Source: Candidatus Zhuqueibacterota bacterium
Lineage (GTDB): Bacteria > Zhuqueibacterota > Zhuqueibacteria > Oceanimicrobiales > Oceanimicrobiaceae
Length of the DNA: 16,346 nucleotides
Assembly: GCA_011775825.1 (NCBI GenBank)
Contig: JAABYK010000461.1
Location: 1,621-17,966 of the forward strand
Direction of reading: 5' to 3'
Below, piece by piece: positions 7,930 to 13,842 of this stretch. The notes below the pieces were generated by a model, which was not told the origin of the DNA, made no database searches, and worked only from the letters and a program-made list of their open reading frames with translations. A program made the translations under genes and the position numbers. Position 1 is the stretch's first letter; every line of letters starts with the position of its first letter.

Positions 7930-8035
7930 TCGTGTTATGTGCTGAGACCGGGATCTCTTTGCCGAATAGACAGTCTTTGCACACCTGCACTGCCATAAAG
8001 ATTTACTGCATTCCCACCTACCGATCAAAAAGGCA

Positions 8036-9184
8036 TCATTTGATCTCTAAACCATCTTTGTCCAACAATTTCGGGAAAGGCGCATGGGGTTCCGTCTGGT
8101 ACCAGAAAGCCACAGAGGAAATATCATCTTGAAGTGGCAGATATCGGCCGCCGGAGCGCCAAGCGAGAGCCTGGATTGTCACTTTCAGATCTCGTTCGAA
8201 ACGGATAGGATCCATAATATGCCAGCGATACAGTCCGAACCGCATCTGTGAGTTCCAAAGCCCGTCCGGTTTGATGACCTGTGGCATCCCGGCATAAGGA
8301 GTTGTGTACTCCTGATATTCATTATCAGACACAAAACCATAAGAACCACAAAAATAATCTTCCGTGCCCGTTCCGCAAATTGTTGGAAATTCCTTGTCGC
8401 CGTCCATATAGAATTTGATCTCCCCTTCGCCCCACCAGCCGCTGTTGTTCGAACCCCAGCACATATATGTGCCAACATAATGTCCCCATCCCTTGACGCC
8501 ATCCAGGATAGTGTAGACCTGTTTATATGGCAGAGGATTCGTTCGCCGAAACTGGGCATGAAAATAGGCAGCATCGTCTGGAATCTCGGTTAGCGTATAA
8601 TTGATCTGGTAGTACAGAGTCATGATGTTTTCATCCAGGTTTTCCATTGTGATCTTACAGGATTTCCGAAAAGGCATTTCCCAGTAGCAGTTAAAAGCAC
8701 TTCCTGGATTAACACATACCGGGAGGGAGGTTACCTGGGCATACTTTCCCCAACCGTTGGCGAAAAAATCACCTACCGGAACTTCCACAGACGGGTCTTC
8801 TTCTCCATCCCAATAAAAACGCAGAACGGAATATCTCCAGTTGCCTGATGGAGTCATCCAGATTTGCTGGATGGCGCCCGGACCTTCAATCTCGGCCAAT
8901 ACAAATGTCGTCTTGGGTTCAATCTTGACATAGGGAGAAACCTTCCATCCCTGTCCCAGATCACGGGCAGCACTAGCAGCAGGGCCATCGATCGACATTC
9001 CTCCCTTGCCCTTCTCACCGGTAAAATTCTCCGGACTGATTGAACGTGTCTTCGCATGCGATAAGCGTGAGAGGTTCCCAAGGTTCATTCCCAATCCATT
9101 AAATGACGACTCCTGTCCTGAAGCAGCAGACATAGAAAGTGCAACAAACAAAATGCAACTGAACATGGTGAATATTTCATTCAT
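8036..9184 (-). CDS. exported DUF2961 / GH172-type glycoside hydrolase
   Basis: 382 residues from the ATG at 9184, preceded by AAAGGA at good distance. An ATG five codons upstream (9199) lacks a ribosome-binding site but would add a lysine to the signal-peptide n-region, so the start is not settled. The hydrophobic stretch IFTMFSCILFVALSM ending in AASG before QES is a Sec signal peptide; the enzyme is periplasmic or secreted. The body matches the DUF2961 family: IEGPGAIQQIWMT, LRFYWDGEEDPSVEVPVGDFF, WWGEGEIKFYMDGD and GTGTEDYFCGSYGF. Family work places DUF2961 in GH172, whose characterised members cleave or rearrange furanosides (difructose anhydride, D-arabinofuranosides). The glutamates in WWGEGE and GTGTED are the likely catalytic pair. 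It is transcribed towards the ABC operon and diverges from the isomerase gene. Confidence 0.85.
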   Translation of the reverse strand: MNEIFTMFSCILFVALSMSAASGQESSFNGLGMNLGNLSRLSHAKTRSISPENFTGEKGKGGMSIDGPAASAARDLGQGWKVSPYVKIEPKTTFVLAEIEGPGAIQQIWMTPSGNWRYSVLRFYWDGEEDPSVEVPVGDFFANGWGKYAQVTSLPVCVNPGSAFNCYWEMPFRKSCKITMENLDENIMTLYYQINYTLTEIPDDAAYFHAQFRRTNPLPYKQVYTILDGVKGWGHYVGTYMCWGSNNSGWWGEGEIKFYMDGDKEFPTICGTGTEDYFCGSYGFVSDNEYQEYTTPYAGMPQVIKPDGLWNSQMRFGLYRWHIMDPIRFERDLKVTIQALAWRSGGRYLPLQDDISSVAFWYQTEPHAPFPKLLDKDGLEIK

Positions 9185-9341
9185 GACAGATCCTTTCATT
9201 TAAGTTTGAATTTCAACATCAGTTTGTGAATGGAATCATCTCCTGCCGATGCGTGTCATAAAACCATATTTGGACGAACCGCTACACTCCTTTGATAATT
9301 CTCATACCGGGAATCTGTGACCAGGGGACAATCCAACTGGT

Positions 9342-9424
9342 TTTGGCACCACGTCTAGAAAATCAAATTACAAAGCAACAAATGCAAAAGCAAGATCATT
9401 TAGCAGATCTAAGCTGGTGCCAAA
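9342..9424. repeat. 10-bp inverted repeat with 63-bp spacer
   Basis: TTTGGCACCA at 9342-9351 is mirrored exactly by TGGTGCCAAA at 9415-9424. Read outward-in, both copies are followed by a TAGA after 3-4 nt (left 9355-9358; right on the minus strand), so each looks like a longer, roughly 18-bp site in opposite orientation. The layout resembles a pair of regulator sites about seven helical turns apart. Confidence 0.55.
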
Positions 9425-9495
9425 TTCTGGCTCTCAGGTGAATCTTCTGTGATGTTATTGTGCAATATCTCCGGTTAAAGCTGGCTGCTCGAGCT

Positions 9496-9671
9496 TTATT
9501 GCATCACTTAACATGAATAACTCACAAACCACGGATTCGACTCATCTTGCTTTCGTCCCATTGTTTGTCTATGTGTTAAATTGACCAAGAAGCCCAATTC
9601 ATGAACCATGCAGGTTACTATACTAACTAAATGTCTCCACAAAATGCCATCACCCAACTATCTTATTGCAT
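9496..9671 (+). repeat. two direct copies of TTATTGCAT
   Basis: TTATTGCAT occurs at 9496-9504 and 9663-9671, and the related palindrome TATTGTGCAATA lies at 9456-9467. These could be sites for one regulator, but nine-base AT-rich repeats can arise by chance in a region like this. Confidence 0.3.
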
Positions 9672-9714
9672 TTTTTTTGTGTAACCCATATCTTTAGAAA
9701 TCAAGGTCACTTCA

Positions 9715-9743
9715 TTGATTGTTCAAACCGGCTAGCAAATAAG
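9715..9743 (+). promoter_or_regulatory. possible sigma70-type promoter of the isomerase operon
   Basis: TTGATT at 9715-9720 is followed after 17 nt by AATAAG at 9738-9743 (four of six match TATAAT). The start codon is 32 nt further on. Plausible but not strong. Confidence 0.3.
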
Positions 9744-9775
9744 TTTGACTGCAGATTATTATTGAAAGGCAGAAG

Positions 9776-11191
9776 ATGCGAAAGATTAAAGTAGGTATCT
9801 TGACATTTTCCGATGGACGCGATTTTTTGCAAAAGCCTCTAATTGAAGTCAACAATCGATTTATGGAAGCATTGGAGACAACCCTTGAGAAGGCGGGATA
9901 CGAAGTGGTTACGGGTCGGGAGATAATTTGGAGCAACCGGCTGGCTGCAGAAGAAGCCGCATATCTGCGTTCACACAACGTAGATATGACCATTTTCAAT
10001 TATGCAGTATGGGCCTTCCCGCAATTTACAGCAATTTCGGCCAAATTCGCCCCTGGCCCGTTGCTTCTTTACTCAAACATCAATCCTCAATACCCTGGCC
10101 TGGTAGCTTTGATGGCCGCCAGCGGTGCACTCGATCAAATCGGCATCGATCACCGCAAACTCTTCGGCAATCTGGAGGATGAAACACTGACACAGCAGAT
10201 GTTCGATTACATCGATGCGGCGGGGGCAATCAGCAAGTTACGGGGGGAGACCTATGGGCTCTACGGCGGGCGCTCCATCGGAATCTATACTGCGGTAAGC
10301 AATACGGATCAATGGATGGCAGAATTTGGCATCGACGTGGAGCATGTTGACCAGTTGGAAGTCATCCGTAGAGCGGAACGAATCGATGAGGCTAAGGCGA
10401 AGGCTGCCAGAGAGTGGTGCGAAAAACATGTCCGAAAAATTCACTACAACGGTAGAGAACTTACACCGGAGAAACTCGAACTTCAAATCCGCATTTATTA
10501 TGCGATGAAAGAAATCAACGAAGAAAAGGGATTCGATTTCTGTGGCATTAAATCTCAGACGGAACTCACCAATCATTACGGCACAACGGACGTTCCGGAA
10601 GCTTTTATGAACGATCCCTATGATTTCGACGGCCCCAAGGAGCCTATGGTTTGCGCCACAGAAGCAGACATGGATGCCGCCCTGACGATGCAGATTTTCA
10701 AGTACCTTGCTCATACACCGGTTCTCTTTGCGGATGTGCGCCATTACTTTGCCGAACACGGTGTACTGGATCTGGTGAATTCCGGTCAGCATGCCACCTA
10801 TTTTGCGGCGAAGAGTTTCGATTTCCGGGAAAATCTGGCAAAGGTGGAGTTCCGCCCGGAAGGGTTTTATTTCCCGGCTGGTGGGGCGTCTGTTTTTCAT
10901 TTGGCTGCGCCAGGTGAGGTTACCCTGGCCAGACTTATGCGGGTTTCGGGGAACTATTGGATGGCGATTGCCCCGGGAGAATTTGTGCAATTCGAGAACA
11001 AAGTGAACGACAAACTAATCAACGAGGTTCAGGATAACTGGCCGCATGCCTTCTTCAAATTGCAGGTCGAACCGGAAGAGTTCTTCGCCAGCTACTCCTG
11101 CAATCACATCCACGGGGTTTATGGGAATCAGGTGAACAGGCTCATCGCTGTGTGTGAATTGCTGGATATTCCATACACTTTATATGCCTGA
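9776..11191 (+). CDS. L-fucose/L-arabinose isomerase family protein (FucI-like)
   Basis: 471 residues, within the range of the FucI/AraA isomerase superfamily though shorter than E. coli FucI. The N-terminal Rossmann-like part begins KVGILTFSDGRDF. In the core, CATEADMDAALTMQIF places Glu296 as a metal-binding acid, and LFADVRHY supplies Asp320, matching the FMDVR motif of FucI. Near the C-terminus SCNHIHGVYGN offers His444 or His446 as the third ligand. The expected reaction is Mn-dependent aldose-ketose isomerisation in the cytoplasm; FucI enzymes act on both L-fucose and D-arabinose. AAAGG 8 nt upstream supports the start. The next native gene is a ribulokinase, which favours a pentose (arabinose) over fucose. 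Only 42 bp after its stop the inserted cassette begins. Confidence 0.82.
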   Translation: MRKIKVGILTFSDGRDFLQKPLIEVNNRFMEALETTLEKAGYEVVTGREIIWSNRLAAEEAAYLRSHNVDMTIFNYAVWAFPQFTAISAKFAPGPLLLYSNINPQYPGLVALMAASGALDQIGIDHRKLFGNLEDETLTQQMFDYIDAAGAISKLRGETYGLYGGRSIGIYTAVSNTDQWMAEFGIDVEHVDQLEVIRRAERIDEAKAKAAREWCEKHVRKIHYNGRELTPEKLELQIRIYYAMKEINEEKGFDFCGIKSQTELTNHYGTTDVPEAFMNDPYDFDGPKEPMVCATEADMDAALTMQIFKYLAHTPVLFADVRHYFAEHGVLDLVNSGQHATYFAAKSFDFRENLAKVEFRPEGFYFPAGGASVFHLAAPGEVTLARLMRVSGNYWMAIAPGEFVQFENKVNDKLINEVQDNWPHAFFKLQVEPEEFFASYSCNHIHGVYGNQVNRLIAVCELLDIPYTLYA

Positions 11192-11233
11192 TGTTCCTCA
11201 GCCGGTGTGCCATGTTGTGAAATTCAAATGATG

Positions 11234-11986
11234 TTAGAAGTATTAATATGATACATACATTGAAAATTTTAATCTTCATTCTGATTTTATATTGTATTAC
11301 GTCCGCCCAACAAAACGAAAACTCCCTTAACATTTCCAAGGTGTTCAAAAGCAAATCGGGCAATAATATAATTACATATATAGGTTCTGCTGAACGCGGC
11401 AATGGAATGTTTTTTCACGGTGCTATATCAGATAGCATACTAATATTTGAAGGCTATTTAAGATACGGCCTAATATGTAATTGGATTACAGATAACATCG
11501 CAGAAATTGAAGTCCCTACAGGTTCAACGAATTTTCATTCTTACTTTTATAATTACGAAAATAGACAAATCTCAAGAGACTATAATTTGGGTATAGCAAT
11601 AGATACCTTAAATATGAGAATTGCCTGCCTTGATATGAATAAGATATTATTCTATGATATTTTTGAAGGGTCAGTTTTATTTGAATATCATATTGATGGA
11701 TTGGAACCGATGGCTTTTTTGGTTTATTGTCAGCCAAAAGCATCATTTGATTTAAATGGATTCTTCCACCTAAAATATAATTGTAAAAATTCAGATATGA
11801 TATCAATTCAAAATGCAAAAGACGAGATAATCATATTTCCAAAAAATGATAATAAACAGGGCTTCTAACAATGCAAATTAACCTGACAGCGAAGGGCTTA
11901 TGGTTTTTGGATGTTCTATCATCCCAAAAGTGCCTTTGTTTTTTCAGCATAAAAAGTGCTCACTTCGCTGCAGGTTATTTGCCGCG
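11234..11986 (+). mobile_element. solitary integron gene cassette inserted in the sugar operon
   Basis: This 753-bp element has cassette anatomy. The left junction is G/TTAGAAG (11233/11234) and the right junction is G/TTAGATT (11986/11987), the G/TT crossover point of integron recombination. A single ORF begins 14 bp inside the left end and stops inside the attC-like site at the right end. The left-end bases GTTAGAAG (11233-11240) are the exact reverse complement of CTTCTAAC (11862-11869) on the R'' side of that site, as expected if the element was once circular. Removing it leaves GATG joined to TTAGATTG and an 87-bp spacer between the isomerase and ribulokinase genes. No integrase gene, attI site or other cassette is in the window. 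Base composition (about one third GC in three counted 60-nt lines) differs sharply from the roughly 50-58% of neighbouring genes. Confidence 0.85.
11248..11868 (+). CDS. cassette-encoded exported protein of unknown function
   Basis: 206 residues; I recognise no family. MIHTLKILIFILILYCITSAQQ is a Sec signal peptide with a TSA cleavage site before Gln21; Cys16 is preceded by Tyr and does not form a lipobox. The mature part alternates hydrophobic and polar residues in short runs, suggesting a beta-rich fold, with many aromatic and Asn/Asp residues. It has no obvious catalytic motif. The ORF is AT-rich with A/T-ending codons (many ATA, TTA, AAT), unlike its neighbours, which marks a foreign origin. 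It has no visible promoter of its own; the R' box TTAGAAG at its front doubles as a weak ribosome-binding site (AGAAG, 7 nt from the ATG). Expression probably depends on read-through from the isomerase promoter. Its TAA stop lies within the attC R'' box. Confidence 0.8.
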   Translation: MIHTLKILIFILILYCITSAQQNENSLNISKVFKSKSGNNIITYIGSAERGNGMFFHGAISDSILIFEGYLRYGLICNWITDNIAEIEVPTGSTNFHSYFYNYENRQISRDYNLGIAIDTLNMRIACLDMNKILFYDIFEGSVLFEYHIDGLEPMAFLVYCQPKASFDLNGFFHLKYNCKNSDMISIQNAKDEIIIFPKNDNKQGF

Positions 11987-11992
11987 TTAGAT
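11863..11992 (+). other. attC-like recombination site (about 130 nt)
   Basis: R'' is TTCTAAC (11863-11869) and R' is GTTAGAT (11986-11992). Inside these, the left arm 11873-11894 (beginning GCAAAT, ending GCGAAG) pairs with the right arm 11963-11982 (beginning CTTCGC, ending ATTTGC). All 20 bases of the right arm pair; the left arm has only two extra bases, T at 11878 (or 11879) and A at 11886. Two extrahelical bases about 8 nt apart, on the left-arm side only, are a known attC feature. Between R and L boxes AAT (11870-11872) faces CGC (11983-11985) without pairing, the usual unpaired central spacer. The 68-nt end part (11895-11962) contains a further hairpin, TTTTTGGATG against CATCCCAAAA. 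The length is similar to the long attC sites of chromosomal integrons. Confidence 0.88.
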
Positions 11993-12031
11993 TGTTTATA
12001 CGCTTTGAAAAACTCTTTATTTTAGATTATC

Positions 12032-13705
12032 ATGTCGGAACGACGGATCGTCCTCGGACTCGATTACGGTACGAAAACAGCGCGGGCGCTGCTGGTTGAC
12101 CCGAAATCGGGTGATGAGATCGCCACCGCAGTCGCGGAGTATCCTCATGGCGTGCTCGAATCCCAGTTGCCTGACGGTACCCGTCTGGAAGCTGATACAG
12201 CACTCCAGAATCCACGTGATTACCTAACGGTCCTACAGCAAATCGTGCCAGAGGTCCTGAATGCAGGCGGAGTTCAGTCCGAAGAAGTCATCGGTATCGG
12301 GGTCGATTTTACCGCTTCTTCGGTTCTGCCTACGCTGAAAGACGGCTCTCCGCTTTGCACGCTTCCGGAATTTTCATCCAACCCGTATGCATGGGTCAAA
12401 CTCTGGAAAGATCATGCCGCTCTGCCGGAAGCCCAGGACATGACTGAGCTGGCCGAAAGACGGGGTGAGACTTTCCTATCCTACTACGGAGGACGGCTCT
12501 TTCCGGAATGGATGTTTCCTAAAACACTGCGTATGCTGCGAATGGCGCCAGAGGTTTATACGGCAGCTGACCGTCTCATCGAAGCCGGTGACTGGCTCGT
12601 GTGGCAGCTCTGTGGCGAAGAAAAACGCAGCGCCTGCCAAGCGGGGTATAAAGGACTGTGGTCCAAAAGCGATGGCTTTCCTTCAGAAGACTACCTAGGT
12701 GCCCTGCATCCCGAATTTGCAACATTTGCCAAGGAAAAACTCCCCTCCGATATTTATCCGGTGGGAAGTCGGGCCGGGGGCCTGCGTGAATCCTGGGCCA
12801 GGAAAATCGGACTCTCTCCGGGCATACCGATCGCCGTAGCCATGATTGATGCCCACGCCGCGGTTTTGGGCAGCACGGTGGCGGAGACCGGGAAAATGGT
12901 GCTGGCCCTCGGCACCAGTACGTGTCACCTGGTCATGCATGAAAAGAAAATTCTCGCAGGGGGGATAGCAGGCATTGTCGAAGACGGCATTGTGCCGGGC
13001 TTGGTAGCCTATGAATCGGGACAATCTGCGGTTGGCGACATCTTTGCCTGGTTTACCAAAAATCAATTACCTGCGCACTACCACGAAACCGCAAAACAGA
13101 CGGGGCAGGATGTTTTCTCCTATCTGCAATCATTGGCAGCACAGATACCATCCGGACAGACCGGATTGCTGGCGTTAGACTGGTGGAACGGCAACCGCTC
13201 CACATTGATGGATGCCTCTCTCTCGGGTCTGATCATGGGGTTGACCCTGGCGACACGGCCTGAAGATATTTACCGGGCCTTGATCGAAGCCACCGCATTT
13301 GGCACGAATGCAATTATCGATAACCATACCGAACAAGGGATTCCGGTCAATGAACTGTATGCCTGCGGTGGCCTGTCAGAACGAAATCAGCTGTTATTGC
13401 AAATCTACGCGGACGTGACAGGACGAAGACTCAACGTCGCAGCTTCTTCCCAGGCGGCAGCTCTTGGCTCCGCTATTTGCGGAGCCGTCGCCGCTGGTCC
13501 CGAAATGGGAGGCCATGCCACCTTTTCCGACGCGACCCGCGCAATGGCCAGAGTCAAGGACAAGGTTTACTCGCCTGACCCCTCTGCGCACGCCATATTT
13601 AAGCGACTTTATGCTGAGTATTTACAACTATATGAAACGTTCGGTCGGGGAGCGTTGGACACGATGAAACGCTTGCGAGAAATCAGACGTGAAGCAGGCA
13701 GTTGA
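12032..13705 (+). CDS. araB: ribulokinase, FGGY family (AraB-type)
   Basis: 557 residues, the normal AraB length. The N-terminal ATPase lobe opens with LGLDYGTKTARALLVD (Asp11 in the phosphate loop). AraB-specific stretches follow: GVDFTASSVLP (90-100), NPYAWVKLWKDHAA (117-130), YGGRLFPEWMFPK (152-164), DWLVWQLCG (187-195) and AGYKGLW (204-210). The catalytic base is Asp273 in IDAHAAVLG; LGTSTCHLVM (293-302), YESGQSAVGD (327-336) and ACGGLSERNQ (444-453) complete the family set. It phosphorylates a ribulose at C5 in the cytoplasm; ribulokinases are known to accept both D- and L-ribulose. The native spacing after the isomerase gene would be 87 bp without the cassette. No good ribosome-binding site precedes the ATG. 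No epimerase gene (araD) is visible in the window. Confidence 0.9.
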   Translation: MSERRIVLGLDYGTKTARALLVDPKSGDEIATAVAEYPHGVLESQLPDGTRLEADTALQNPRDYLTVLQQIVPEVLNAGGVQSEEVIGIGVDFTASSVLPTLKDGSPLCTLPEFSSNPYAWVKLWKDHAALPEAQDMTELAERRGETFLSYYGGRLFPEWMFPKTLRMLRMAPEVYTAADRLIEAGDWLVWQLCGEEKRSACQAGYKGLWSKSDGFPSEDYLGALHPEFATFAKEKLPSDIYPVGSRAGGLRESWARKIGLSPGIPIAVAMIDAHAAVLGSTVAETGKMVLALGTSTCHLVMHEKKILAGGIAGIVEDGIVPGLVAYESGQSAVGDIFAWFTKNQLPAHYHETAKQTGQDVFSYLQSLAAQIPSGQTGLLALDWWNGNRSTLMDASLSGLIMGLTLATRPEDIYRALIEATAFGTNAIIDNHTEQGIPVNELYACGGLSERNQLLLQIYADVTGRRLNVAASSQAAALGSAICGAVAAGPEMGGHATFSDATRAMARVKDKVYSPDPSAHAIFKRLYAEYLQLYETFGRGALDTMKRLREIRREAGS

Positions 13706-13752
13706 CCCTTGTATAAGAGAAAGGTCTAACAATTGTTGCCTTTATTGCAAAG

Positions 13753-13767
13753 GATTTGCGCCAAATC
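13753..13767. repeat. small hairpin between ribulokinase and glycosidase genes
   Basis: GATTTG (13753-13758) and CAAATC (13762-13767) form a perfect 6-bp stem with a CGC loop. CCTTT/AAAGG (13739-13743, 13749-13753) forms an overlapping alternative stem. No T-run follows, so termination is doubtful; it may be an RNA-processing or stability element in a polycistronic message. Confidence 0.35.
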
Positions 13768-13842
13768 TATCTTATATTATCGATCATAAAAGAGATTCTT
13801 ATCTGCATTGGCAGAAATGTAATTCAATAAATTTCTTTTTAT

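Larger units (their letters stand above)
9185..9775. other. divergent intergenic regulatory region
   Basis: About 590 bp between the leftward glycosidase gene and the rightward isomerase gene, with no credible gene. It contains a 10-bp perfect inverted repeat (9342-9351 and 9415-9424), a palindrome TATTGTGCAATA (9456-9467), two copies of TTATTGCAT (9496-9504 and 9663-9671), and a possible promoter for the isomerase operon at 9715-9743. It likely holds the control sites for both transcription units. Confidence 0.6.

Noticed and set aside
7930..8035. Possible bidirectional terminator between the convergent permease and glycosidase genes (GAGA/TCTC around 7944-7957)
   Set aside because: The stem is only four base pairs and the T-run is three bases, too weak to call.
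9342..9358. TGGCAC as the -24 element of a sigma54 promoter
   Set aside because: The required GC of the -12 element is missing on both arms (CTAG or TAGA at that distance), and the motif is better explained as one arm of the inverted repeat.
10238..10990. A 250-codon open frame on the minus strand within the isomerase gene
   Set aside because: Antisense shadow of the FucI-like coding region; composition and motifs favour the plus strand.
13724..13740. A second attC-like start, GTCTAACAATTGTTGCC, just after the ribulokinase gene
   Set aside because: It resembles an R'' box plus spacer, but no complementary L arm or GTTRRRY box lies downstream within a plausible distance, and composition does not mark a cassette boundary.
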